From: A07HB70 sp964512675
GTDB lineage: Archaea; Halobacteriota; Halobacteria; Halobacteriales; Haloferacaceae
DNA: 64,000 nucleotides
NCBI GenBank assembly: GCA_964512675.1
Contig: CAZEJR010000012.1
Location: 1-64,000 of the forward strand
Direction: 5' to 3'
Shown here: piece after piece, positions 1-7,542 of the stretch
How the letters are laid out: every line of letters starts with the position of its first letter
How positions within the stretch are numbered: the stretch's first letter is position 1
Notes under the pieces: generated by a model
The model's input: only the letters and a program-made list of their open reading frames with translations
The model's database searches: none
Told to the model about the DNA's origin: nothing
Program-made: the position numbers and the translations under genes

Positions 1-859
1 ACGCCCGCGGGTCGGACTCGCCGTAGATGGCGATCTTCGAGTAGTTGACGTCGCCCGTCAGCTCCGTCTCGTCCTGGTTTTTCTTGTCTTTCGGCTCGAA
101 CGTCTCGACGCACTGGCGCTTGTTCTCGCTCGCGACGAGACGCACGACCTCGACGTGGTTCTCGATCACCTGCTGGAGGTCGTCGTCGTAGTGCGCGAGC
201 AGCTCGTCCATGTAGAACTCGCTCGCCGGGTCGAGACTCTGCTCGTTCCGGATCGTGTACGGCGCGTCGAGCGCGCCGTTCAGCCGCTCCAGCACCCGGT
301 CTCGCTGTCCCTGTGGCAGGAGAACGATCGGATCCTGGTTCATCGGCGACGTGACCACGTCGTCCGCGGGGTCCTGGTCCTGGATCACGTCACAGAGGTC
401 GGTCCACCGGAACGTGTACATCCGCCCGGCGTCGGTCATCGTGTAGTCCTCGAAGTACCGACGAACCATCCAGTCGAAGTGCGACTTACCGCTCCCGACG
501 GGACCGAGCAGGAGCTTGATCCGCTTCTCCGGCCCGAGCCCGCGAGCGCCCGACTTCACCTTGTTGACGAACTCGTGGATCGCCTCGTGGACCTCGCGTC
601 CGTAGAAGACGTTCTCGCCGTCGTGGACGGGGTCGTCGCTCGCCATCAGGTACTCGACCACACCGGCGTCCTCGTCGTACTCGGTGCCGTAGTGGTCGAA
701 CATGTCCGCGACCCGCTGGTGGGCGTTGCGCGCGATCTGGGGGTCGTCGTACAGCTCGTCGAGGTACCAGTCGAAGCTCTTCGCCTCGCGTAGGTCGCCG
801 GGCACGGACTCGCGGTACTCCCGGCTGAGGTCGGCCAGCGTCTCCATCTCTCCGGTCAT
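1..859 (-). CDS. prkA: PrkA family serine protein kinase, 3' end outside window
   Basis: This is the N-terminal 286 residues of a PrkA-type AAA+/kinase protein; the rest lies to the left of the window. Seen: residues 1-100 carry the family N-terminal region (FDWYLDELYDDP, then ARNAHQRVADMFDHYG), followed by a Walker A motif GPVGSGKS near residues 119-126. The segment TFRWTDLCDVIQDQDP follows. In haloarchaea prkA usually sits beside a paralogue and a SpoVR-like gene, so those may lie just outside. The ATG at 857-859 begins MTGEMETLADLSREYRES, which matches the family start. The nearest TATA-like box is about 125 nt upstream, suggesting a leader rather than a leaderless transcript. The in vivo substrate is unknown. 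Confidence 0.93.
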   Translation of the reverse strand, partial: MTGEMETLADLSREYRESVPGDLREAKSFDWYLDELYDDPQIARNAHQRVADMFDHYGTEYDEDAGVVEYLMASDDPVHDGENVFYGREVHEAIHEFVNKVKSGARGLGPEKRIKLLLGPVGSGKSHFDWMVRRYFEDYTMTDAGRMYTFRWTDLCDVIQDQDPADDVVTSPMNQDPIVLLPQGQRDRVLERLNGALDAPYTIRNEQSLDPASEFYMDELLAHYDDDLQQVIENHVEVVRLVASENKRQCVETFEPKDKKNQDETELTGDVNYSKIAIYGESDPRA

Positions 860-984
860 GGTAGTCGTGTCTCGCCCTCCGCCCGGGACGGTGTGGCGCG
901 CGTTGCCGCACCACGCCGCGGGGCCAATCCGCCGGTCACGGGGGTTCGCAGGAGCCGAGACTGATACACTCTAGCGAGGTTAGT

Positions 985-993
985 GGCATAAGG
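985..993 (-). promoter_or_regulatory. possible box A promoter for prkA
   Basis: On the minus strand the sequence reads CCTTATGCC. It is the only good TATA-like element in the gap between prkA and the opposing gene. Transcription starting about 25 nt downstream would give prkA a leader of roughly 100 nt, which is unusual for a haloarchaeon. This is inferred from the sequence alone. Confidence 0.35.
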
Positions 994-1090
994 CTTGACC
1001 CAACTCTCGCCCCACTCTCGCCGGCGCGGTGTACGGCGTCGGCGGACTGCGGGCGGTAGCGGTTTCAGGCTGGCCGGCGGACGACACGGC

Positions 1091-1468
1091 GTGAGCGACG
1101 ACGCGCCGCCGGGTGGCTGGACGACGTGGAACGAGGAGCCGGACGGTCCCGTGGTGTTCGCCTACCGACCAGACGTGTTCGACGCCGAACGGTTTCCCGC
1201 GGCCTGTCTCCCGACGCTCCACGTCTCGAACGCCTCGCGACGCCCCGGCACACGGTCGGGCAGCCGGTGGCACGCGGTGCTCCGCGTCGAGCCGGAGGTG
1301 CGCGCCGAGCGGTCGACACACGGCTCGCGGTCGACGGCGCTGGCGGCAGCCCACGACCTCGCGCGGGCGTTCGACGCCGGCGAGGTGGACTACCGCGGGG
1401 CCTACCAGGTGCTCGACGGTCGGCGGACGTACCTCGACAGGCTCGACGGCCTGACCGGGAGGAGTTAA
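1091..1468 (+). CDS. DUF5820-like small haloarchaeal protein
   Basis: A 125-residue soluble acidic protein of unknown function. It begins MSDDAPPGGWTTWNEE from a GTG at 1091; upstream codons in the same frame are rich in Arg and unlike coding sequence, so the shorter start was chosen. The middle contains VVFAYRPDVFDAERFPAACL, the pattern I associate with haloarchaeal DUF5820 proteins, and the C-terminus has a helix-rich stretch (AAAHDLARAFDAGEVDYRGA). There are no membrane segments or cysteine motifs indicating metal binding. It is followed 25 bp later by the UPF0179 gene on the same strand. The family name is from memory. Confidence 0.75.
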   Translation: MSDDAPPGGWTTWNEEPDGPVVFAYRPDVFDAERFPAACLPTLHVSNASRRPGTRSGSRWHAVLRVEPEVRAERSTHGSRSTALAAAHDLARAFDAGEVDYRGAYQVLDGRRTYLDRLDGLTGRS

Positions 1469-1493
1469 GACGCCACGGGCACACGCTGCTCGC

Positions 1494-1946
1494 GTGTCGA
1501 CCGTCACGCTCGTCGGCGAGCGACTCGCCGACCCGGGTCGCGAGTTCGTCTTCGAGGGCGAGGCGCCCGGCTGCGAGGGCTGTCCCTACCGGAGCCAGTG
1601 TCTCAGCCTCACAGAGGGAGTGCGGTACCGGATCACCTCGGTCCGGGAGAACGCCCGGACGCTCGAGTGTGCGGTCCACGACGTCGGCGTGCGCGCAGTA
1701 GAGGTAGAGCCGGCGAACGTTCCGGTCAACGTCCCGTCCCGGAGCGCATACGCGGGATCGCGGGCCGCGCTCGCCGGCGACTGTCCACACACCGAGTGCC
1801 CGAGCCACCAGTACTGTGTCCCCGACGGCGCCGACTTCGACCGAGAGTACCGGATCACCGAGGTGCTCGGCGACCCGCCGCACGACCACTGTCAGCTCGA
1901 CCGGGACCTGACGCTCGTGGAGTTCGCGCCCCCGGACGACGCTTAG
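1494..1946 (+). CDS. UPF0179 family protein
   Basis: A 150-residue archaeal protein of unknown function. It starts at GTG 1494 with MSTVTLVGERLADPG. Two cysteine-rich patches are visible: CEGCPYRSQC near residue 30 and CPHTECPSHQYC near residue 98, with a later CQLDRDLTLVEF. These suggest bound metal or an iron-sulfur cluster (inference). The length and both Cys patches fit the family over its whole span. Its TAG stop overlaps the TAA stop of the convergent peptidase gene by four bases, so the two transcripts must run into each other. Confidence 0.9.
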   Translation: MSTVTLVGERLADPGREFVFEGEAPGCEGCPYRSQCLSLTEGVRYRITSVRENARTLECAVHDVGVRAVEVEPANVPVNVPSRSAYAGSRAALAGDCPHTECPSHQYCVPDGADFDREYRITEVLGDPPHDHCQLDRDLTLVEFAPPDDA

Positions 1947-2725
1947 GGACCGACCTCACCGACACGCTCGGCGACGTAGCCGAAGATGTCCTCGTAGCCC
2001 TCGGCAGAGAACAGGACGGGGTAGAACGGCTCGTCGGCGACCAGCGAGCGCCCGTCGGCGGTGGCGTACGTCTCGCCCGGCTCCACACGCTGGAAGTTGT
2101 CGGCGTGGACCTCGTAGCGCTCCGCGGGCGGCTTCGAGATCGAGTCGCCGAGGCGGAAGGCCGGCCGACTCCGAGGCTCCGGCGCGGGAGGGAGTGCGTC
2201 CGTCGCAGCGAGGAAGGCACGGGCCAGCCGCTCTGCGCTGTCGGCGGCCTCGGCGGTCCCCTGGAGACCACACTCGGCCTCGACGAGCGGCGTCGCGTCG
2301 ATCGCGAACGGTCGGCCCTCCGGAGCGCCGACGTCGACGACCGCGTCGACCGGCAGGCGCGAGACGACGTCACGAGCCCGCCCCGTCGCGCCGTTGACGA
2401 TGCCGATCGGAGCCGCGTACGACTGCGTCGAGTGGAGCGACAGCGTCGTCATGCCGCGGAGCTCCGCCGCCAGCCCCCGCGCGAGACGGGCCTCGTGGCC
2501 GTCGTCGTCGTCGTCGTCGAACGCGCGGTTGAGGTCGGTGTCGACGTAGCGGACCCCAGTCTCGACCGCACGCTCGTTTGCGACGACGAGCTTCACCGGC
2601 CGCTCGACCGCCGGGTCGTCGGCGACGAGCCGCTCCACCGCCCGGACCCCACACGGCTCGTCGCCGTGGATACCGCCGACGACGGCGACTTCGGGAGGAC
2701 CGTCGCCGAGCGTGTACGTTCGCAT
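1943..2725 (-). CDS. succinylglutamate desuccinylase/aspartoacylase family metallohydrolase
   Basis: A 260-residue zinc-dependent amidohydrolase of the AstE/AspA (M14-like) fold. The zinc site is clear: GGIHGDEP near residues 18-25 supplies His and Glu, and LSLHST near residue 96 supplies the third ligand. RYVDTDLNRAF near residues 59-69 is the substrate-binding Arg/Asn region. The C-terminal beta domain (residues about 185-260) is present, so the protein looks complete. It runs convergently with the UPF0179 gene. The natural substrate (an N-acyl amino acid) cannot be told from the sequence. Confidence 0.9.
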   Translation of the reverse strand: MRTYTLGDGPPEVAVVGGIHGDEPCGVRAVERLVADDPAVERPVKLVVANERAVETGVRYVDTDLNRAFDDDDDDGHEARLARGLAAELRGMTTLSLHSTQSYAAPIGIVNGATGRARDVVSRLPVDAVVDVGAPEGRPFAIDATPLVEAECGLQGTAEAADSAERLARAFLAATDALPPAPEPRSRPAFRLGDSISKPPAERYEVHADNFQRVEPGETYATADGRSLVADEPFYPVLFSAEGYEDIFGYVAERVGEVGP

Positions 2726-2835
2726 CTACCGGATCGAGACGCCCGGCGAAGAAAGGTATTGCTAGTCGAGCGGCCTCAATCGAGGCAGTCGGCGCGGTCG
2801 TACTCTTCCGGTCGTCTCCAGTCGAGATCGGTCTG

Positions 2836-3060
2836 TCACCCGTCCGGTACGGTCGGGTCGTCGACGACGACACGAGCGCCTCTTACGCGCTCGACCTCGA
2901 CAGTATAGCCGCCGAACGTGGGGTATCGAGCGACGTGTACAACCGCCCGGCGAAGCTGTCGAAGACGTGTCTGCGCGCCGAACGCGACCACTCGGCGGGT
3001 GAACCACCGCCACACGACGCGTTCGTCGCCGCCGAACACCTCGGGGTTCGGGTCGAACAC
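2836..3060 (-). CDS. possible 74-residue hypothetical protein
   Basis: An open frame in an otherwise empty gap from 2726 to 3262. Codons end predominantly in G or C, like the neighbouring real genes. It starts MFDPNPEVFGGDERVVWRWF and is rich in Arg and Val; the basic composition (RRVVAFGAQTRLRQLRRAV) differs from the acidic proteome. I recognise no family. It could be a genuine small gene or a decayed remnant. The rest of the gap shows only the promoter of the following lipoprotein gene. Confidence 0.35.
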   Translation of the reverse strand: MFDPNPEVFGGDERVVWRWFTRRVVAFGAQTRLRQLRRAVVHVARYPTFGGYTVEVERVRGARVVVDDPTVPDG

Positions 3061-3230
3061 TCCGAAAAGAGATGCTCCGGCGGGATGACCACCGATCAGC
3101 GAAATCAGTCCGTGGCGAGCCGTCCCGGTCGGGGTTAGAACGGCTGGCTCCGTCGAACACCTCGGTCCGTGCCGAACACGGGGCGCGAGCCGGCAGGTCG
3201 CCGACCTGTACGCTGCCCGTATACATGGGG

Positions 3231-3236
3231 TTATAC
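3231..3236 (+). promoter_or_regulatory. box A promoter of the 637-residue lipoprotein gene
   Basis: TTATAC lies 27-32 nt before the ATG at 3263, the standard position for a leaderless haloarchaeal transcript. This spacing supports the chosen start codon. Confidence 0.65.
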
Positions 3237-3262
3237 TGACCTGCCTCCTCTACTGTCCGACC

Positions 3263-5176
3263 ATGAGTTCACGAAGACGGGACAGTCGCGCAAACGGCGT
3301 GTGGCGCGCTACCACGAGTCGGCGAGCACTACTCACCGCAAGCGGTGCGGTCGCGATCGGCGCGCTGAGTGGGTGTCTGGATCAGGCTGCCTCGTCGGTC
3401 ACAAGCACGACGGCGACACCCGCTGCGGTGTTCGCAGGGGCGGGCGATAGCTGGAACGACGAGGCCGAGTTCACGTCTTCGACTTCGTCGGGCGAACCGC
3501 ACGTGAGCCGCCTGACCCCGACGCTGGAAGCCGGCTCGGGAGTACTGTCCGGCGAGGTCGAACTGGAGGGGTGGGCCACCTCGACCGCGCTCGTCGCCGC
3601 GAACTACAACAACTCTCGGAGTAACAAATCAACAATCCGGGCTCCTGACGGGGAGGGGGATGCCGATGCCGATGGTGTTGACGACGTTCGCGGTGAGGAC
3701 TACAACTCGCCCCGGAGCAATCGGAGTATCGCGGGACCCAGCGATATCATCGACGACGATATCATCGACGACGACACGTTCCGGCGCGTCTCGCGTCTCG
3801 ACGCACAGCTCGAAGCGGCGACGACTGTGGCTGTCACGGCGATCTCGAAGCGGAGTGTGCGGACGGGGCGGAATCCGGAGGCGGAGAGAGAGGTCACCGA
3901 GACGCTCGGTGACATGGAGGCGGTGCTGGCAGAGATGCGGGCAGTGCTGGAGCGGTGCTCAGACGAGTCCTGTGTCGCGGCACTGGCGAACGTCGCAGAT
4001 AGGGAGGCGGACGTTCGCCGGGCACAGGAGTACGCTCAGGACGGCGAGTGGGCGGCGTTCGGCTTCAGCGGCGGTGGCGGAAACGACATTCTCGTCGGAG
4101 ACTATCTACTTCCACCGGTCGGCTTCGACCCATCGGGGCTGTTCGGTGTCGACGAGCAGGCGGCGTTGTTCCGCTATCTGGACGGGGAGACGACTGCCGG
4201 TGAGCGGTTCACCGTGTGCATCCCCGACGCGAAGGTGCCGGGCGGAAACGGGCGGCTCAGCGACGAGGTGACCCCACAGCGGTTCCTCGACTACATGACG
4301 GGACGAACTATGGGTGGTGGGAGTGACGAGGGCGTCTACGCGTGGGGGAACGCGGAGACGGTGGCGGGAGACGAGACGGGCGACTGCGACGATACGGACG
4401 GATCCGCCCGTCCGAGTGACGTGTGTGGGACACCGCACCTGTCGGCTGCGGTGTCGGGGCCGACGACGACGGTCGGCGGGCTTCGCTCGGCCCGGGGGGG
4501 TGACGGAACGGTCGTGGTCCTGAACGATCCGCCGCAGGCGGAGGGCGGGGCCTCGGTACTGTCCGTCCCAGCAGAGGGGGAGGCCTCCGCACTCGACGAC
4601 CTCGACGAGTGGGGGCGTGCGTCCGATGGGGGCGGAAAGGCGAGTCCGTACATCTACCACACGCTCGTATCACAGGTGGTGGTACAGCCGCCGGGGTGCC
4701 CGCACCCGTTCCCGGCACTCATGTACGTAGGCCGTGGGGTGAGTGACGGCCAGCTCGTCCACAGCGGCGGCTGGGTGATCGACGACGGGGCGCTCTACGC
4801 GGATTCGGTGACCGTCCTGACGGTGGAGCGCGCGACACAGATCGTCGGTGTCGACCTCGGCGATCTGGATCCGGATGGTGACGGGCTCGCGGATGTGATG
4901 GCGCGACAACAGTTTGACGCCCGTGTTAGTCGAGGGACGCGGATACACTCCGCGCCGTTCCACGCGTTCGCCGGAGACGTGCTCTCGGAGGGGGGACGTG
5001 AGGGAGTTGACGCACTGCTTCGGAAGCGCCCCGGCCGTACGAGCGAGGACGCGGGTAGCGCCCTGTTGTCGCACGTCGTGGTAGACGTCCCGACCCTACA
5101 TCTGGTGAACGCCGGGCGTGCGTCGGCGGACGTGAAGTTCAAAACGGGGGCCGAGCTGTCGAAGAGCGTGAACTGA
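3263..5176 (+). CDS. Tat-exported lipoprotein of unknown function with Asp-rich repeats
   Basis: A 637-residue surface lipoprotein. Residues 19-38 contain a twin-arginine signal (TSRRALLTASG) ending in the lipobox LSGC, so export through Tat and lipid anchoring at Cys38 is expected. There are no further membrane segments. Two similar blocks occur near residues 112-122 and 145-155 (YNNSRSNKSTI and YNSPRSNRSIAG), the second followed by an exact DIIDD duplication. Asp-rich stretches (DGEGDADADGVDD; DLDPDGDGLAD) resemble thrombospondin type-3 calcium-binding repeats. A helical region (residues about 195-260) has a CSDESC motif. No enzyme family was recognised. The gene stands alone behind a strong box A. 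Confidence 0.8.
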   Translation: MSSRRRDSRANGVWRATTSRRALLTASGAVAIGALSGCLDQAASSVTSTTATPAAVFAGAGDSWNDEAEFTSSTSSGEPHVSRLTPTLEAGSGVLSGEVELEGWATSTALVAANYNNSRSNKSTIRAPDGEGDADADGVDDVRGEDYNSPRSNRSIAGPSDIIDDDIIDDDTFRRVSRLDAQLEAATTVAVTAISKRSVRTGRNPEAEREVTETLGDMEAVLAEMRAVLERCSDESCVAALANVADREADVRRAQEYAQDGEWAAFGFSGGGGNDILVGDYLLPPVGFDPSGLFGVDEQAALFRYLDGETTAGERFTVCIPDAKVPGGNGRLSDEVTPQRFLDYMTGRTMGGGSDEGVYAWGNAETVAGDETGDCDDTDGSARPSDVCGTPHLSAAVSGPTTTVGGLRSARGGDGTVVVLNDPPQAEGGASVLSVPAEGEASALDDLDEWGRASDGGGKASPYIYHTLVSQVVVQPPGCPHPFPALMYVGRGVSDGQLVHSGGWVIDDGALYADSVTVLTVERATQIVGVDLGDLDPDGDGLADVMARQQFDARVSRGTRIHSAPFHAFAGDVLSEGGREGVDALLRKRPGRTSEDAGSALLSHVVVDVPTLHLVNAGRASADVKFKTGAELSKSVN

Positions 5177-5266
5177 CTTTTTACGACTTCGTGTCACCCT
5201 CTGTGTCGACCCGGTCGTGTGAACGGTATCACCGTGCTGCGTACACCCGCTACGTTCAGCACGCCA

Positions 5267-5298
5267 GCTCTGTCGAACTCCGAGGAGTCCGACAGAGC
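5267..5298. terminator. 15-bp inverted repeat, possible terminator hairpin
   Basis: The 32 bases form two 15-nt arms (GCTCTGTCGAACTCC and GGAGTCCGACAGAGC) around a 2-nt centre, with one mismatch. The element starts 90 nt after the lipoprotein stop codon. No T-tract follows, so it could be a hairpin terminator, a regulatory palindrome or a relic of a mobile element. Confidence 0.5.
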
Positions 5299-5872
5299 CG
5301 AATAGACTCGTTCGAGGCTTTCGGCGTGTTCGTGATCCTCTGGCCGGGCTTCCGGTCACGTCCGATCTGCCACCCGCCTAACACGGTCGGAGCGTCACAC
5401 GCGTCCGTGAGCGCGGGTCTGACGCCGAGAACGCCGACCTCACAGCAGTGATCTGGAACACCCTGGAGGTTCTGTGATGCCGTCTCGGAGAGGCCACCCG
5501 TACCGTCGTCGTTCTCGAAATCGAAGTGGTCGTCTGCGCCCGCCGCGACTTGCGCCACTCCGCGGAGAGAGCGCCTTCTGTGGTCCCGTTCCCGTGGTTA
5601 TACCGCTCTGATTCGAGGCAGTCACGAGATCCGTCGAACGCGCCGTCGTTGTCCGGGCGGACACCGTGGACCACCGCCCGCCGGAGCGTCCCGTGTTCAG
5701 CCGTTTGACGCGGCCCGACCTTGCCGCCACCCGGTCGAGCTGTCCGCGGTCGGTGGCCCCACGCTCGGGTCGTGGGTGTGGTGGTCCACGCCGGGCGTCG
5801 GGGCACGCCCGTGCGCAAACAGCCGGGTCGAACCGGAAGCGTCAACCCGGAGCCGCCGTGTCTTTCGCGTGA
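5299..5872. other. gap with no supported gene
   Basis: About 570 bases between the palindrome and tRNA-Leu. Frames on both strands are open only for short stretches, with mixed third-base composition and no recognisable protein. I see no transposase, repeat array or RNA fold here. A decayed gene cannot be excluded. Confidence 0.5.
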
Positions 5873-5955
5873 GCGAGGGTAGCCAAGCGGCCAACGGCGG
5901 CGGACTCAAGACCCGCTCCTACAGAGGTTCGTCGGTTCGAATCCGGCCCCTCGCA
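5873..5955 (+). tRNA. tRNA-Leu (anticodon CAA)
   Basis: An 83-nt class II tRNA. The acceptor stem GCGAGGG (5873-5879) pairs with CCCTCGC (5948-5954), followed by discriminator A5955. The T arm is GTCGG-TTCGAAT-CCGGC (5931-5947), and a long variable arm (5917-5930) fits leucine. The anticodon loop CTCAAGA puts CAA at 5907-5909, reading UUG. The anticodon stem has four good pairs and an A-C mismatch at the closing position 31-39 (A5904 with C5912). No CCA is encoded and there is no intron. Confidence 0.93.
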
Positions 5956-6037
5956 CTCGTGCGCTCGAACGGACGTGAGAGCCGGGTGCGCCCCGGATTC
6001 GGAGCAGGAAACGGAGGAGCGGACGCGAGCGGAGCGA

Positions 6038-6060
6038 GTGGGGCTCGAGTCCGGCCCCAC
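6038..6060. repeat. 7-bp GC-rich stem-loop downstream of tRNA-Leu
   Basis: GTGGGGC and GCCCCAC enclose a 9-nt loop (TCGAGTCCG). The loop and 3' arm look like a tRNA T-loop and acceptor end, but the rest of a tRNA is absent. It may be a hairpin at the end of the tRNA transcript or a degenerate tRNA fragment. The surrounding 5956-6168 holds no other feature. Confidence 0.35.
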
Positions 6061-6168
6061 GGGACGTCGGACCTGCCACCCGGGCCACAGGGGGTGCTCG
6101 GGAGTGCTCCGTACCACACGGCACCGCTCATAGCAGCCGTTTTGAGACGCCGGACGGTTCGGCTGGTC

Positions 6169-6351
6169 GTGGTGGCCGGTGAGAAACACGGCGGGCAGCG
6201 GACGAGCCGACGCGACATCACCGTGGTCCGCGTCCGGTACGGGACGGGACCGGACCGGGTCGCGTTCCGCCCGGGCGGTGCGGACCCGCCGTGTGGCGCG
6301 TGGCTGTCCGTCGACGCGGGTGCCGTCCGGTCGCTCGCGGCGTGGCGTTAG
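6169..6351 (+). CDS. DUF7511-like small protein
   Basis: About 60 residues, ending in a conserved-looking block: VVRVRYGTGPDRVAFRPGG, then AWLSVDAGAVRSLAAWR. Similar 60-residue haloarchaeal proteins end in the same way (an Arg-Tyr beta strand, then a Trp and a final helix), which I know as DUF7511. Function unknown. The start is uncertain: GTG 6169 or 6172 is preferred, TTG 6142 is possible. Its TAG stop overlaps the convergent gene's TAA stop by four bases. Confidence 0.6.
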   Translation: MVAGEKHGGQRTSRRDITVVRVRYGTGPDRVAFRPGGADPPCGAWLSVDAGAVRSLAAWR

Positions 6352-6605
6352 GCGACCAGCTCGTGCATCGTCTCGCAGTACTCGGCGGCGACGAGCGGCT
6401 CCGACGCCGCCGTCTCGGCGGCACGGGCACAGCCGTGTGCGAGACGGCGCTTCGTGTCGCCCGCTGGTAGCTTGTTCTCCACCACCGTCGCTGCCGTCTC
6501 CAGCGCCGCGGTCGCCGTCTCCGTCCGGCGCTCGCGGGCGGCGGCGGCGGCCTCGTCGAACAGCTGCGCGAGCGTCGCCCGCACGTCGGCGGGCATGTCG
6601 TCCAT
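6348..6605 (-). CDS. conserved haloarchaeal helical protein, 85 residues
   Basis: A small all-helical acidic protein with MDDMPADVRATLAQLFDEA at the N-terminus and VVENKLPAGDTKRRLAHGC near residue 45. The ENKLPAGD...RLxHGC pattern recurs in small haloarchaeal hypothetical proteins. Its single CARAAETA region lacks a metal motif. It stands opposite the inositol-phosphatase gene, whose start lies 67 bp away in the other direction. Function unknown. Confidence 0.7.
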   Translation of the reverse strand: MDDMPADVRATLAQLFDEAAAAARERRTETATAALETAATVVENKLPAGDTKRRLAHGCARAAETAASEPLVAAEYCETMHELVA

Positions 6606-6672
6606 GTGGACAGTCGGCGTGGCGCGTTCTTGAAACCGACGGGCCTATGACCGGACCGGACCGGCGGGAGGT

Positions 6673-7494
6673 ATGGACGACGAGGCGGCGGCCCGCCGAG
6701 CCGCGACGGCGGCGACAGCTGCGGGAGACGCGGGGACGCTCGCGGCCAGCTACGACGACGTCGACCCCGACGTCAAGTCCGGCCCGACCGACTTCGTGAC
6801 CGCCGCCGACCACGCCGCACAGCGGCTGGTGCTCGACCGACTCGCCGACGCCTACCCGGGCGAACCGGTCGTGGGCGAGGAGGAGGGCGACGACAGCCGC
6901 CTCCGGCAGTCGGTTCCCGACACCGGGCCGGCGTGGATCGTCGACCCCATCGACGGCACCGCGAACTACGTCCGCGGTCTGTCGACGTGGGCCTGCGCCG
7001 TCGCCTGCGTCGTCGACCGTGACCCGGTCGCCGCCGTGGTCGACGTTCCGGAGCACGACCGACGGTACGTCGCCGGCGCGGACGGGACGCGGCGAAACGG
7101 CGCGCGTGTCGAGACGACCGAGACCACCGAGCCGCGCGAGTGCGCCGTCGTCCCGTTCTACTGGTGGGGCCACGACGAGCGAGACGCGTACGCGGCGGGC
7201 GTCACGGCTGCGCTCGACCGGTTCGACGACGTTCGCCGGCTCGGGTCGGCACAGGCGTCGCTCGCTGCCGTCGCCGGCGGCGAGGTAGCCGGGGTGTTCA
7301 CCGACCGCCGGGTCGCGTCGTGGGACGCCGTCGCGGGCGTCCACCTCGTTCGGCGGGCGGGCGGACGGGTCACTGCCCTCGACGGCAGTCGGTGGACGGT
7401 CGGAGCGCACGGGCTGGTGGCGTCGAACGACGTCGCCGCGGTCCACGACGCGCTGGCGGCCTGTGCCGCGAGAGCGGACGACCGGGCGCGGTAG
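6673..7494 (+). CDS. inositol monophosphatase family phosphatase
   Basis: A 273-residue Mg-dependent sugar-phosphate phosphatase. All family signatures are visible: VGEEEGDD (residues about 67-74), WIVDPIDGTANYV (about 88-100) with the metal-binding Asp residues, and SWDAVAG near residue 217. It could act on inositol phosphate or fructose-1,6-bisphosphate; archaeal members often do both, and the sequence does not decide. It begins at ATG 6673 and is followed 48 bp later by the DUF63 gene, probably under a separate promoter. Confidence 0.92.
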   Translation: MDDEAAARRAATAATAAGDAGTLAASYDDVDPDVKSGPTDFVTAADHAAQRLVLDRLADAYPGEPVVGEEEGDDSRLRQSVPDTGPAWIVDPIDGTANYVRGLSTWACAVACVVDRDPVAAVVDVPEHDRRYVAGADGTRRNGARVETTETTEPRECAVVPFYWWGHDERDAYAAGVTAALDRFDDVRRLGSAQASLAAVAGGEVAGVFTDRRVASWDAVAGVHLVRRAGGRVTALDGSRWTVGAHGLVASNDVAAVHDALAACAARADDRAR

Positions 7495-7542
7495 GCGAAC
7501 ACCACCGCAACCCTGAAACGCGACGCCTACGGCCGGTTCGGT

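Noticed and set aside
1598..2908. 436-codon plus-strand frame
   Set aside because: Antisense to the aspartoacylase-like gene and overlapping UPF0179 in another frame; no recognisable motifs and very Arg-rich.
5378..5845. 155-codon minus-strand frame between the lipoprotein and tRNA-Leu
   Set aside because: Thr/Arg-rich, no hydrophobic core or motif, and conflicting frames of equal length overlap it.
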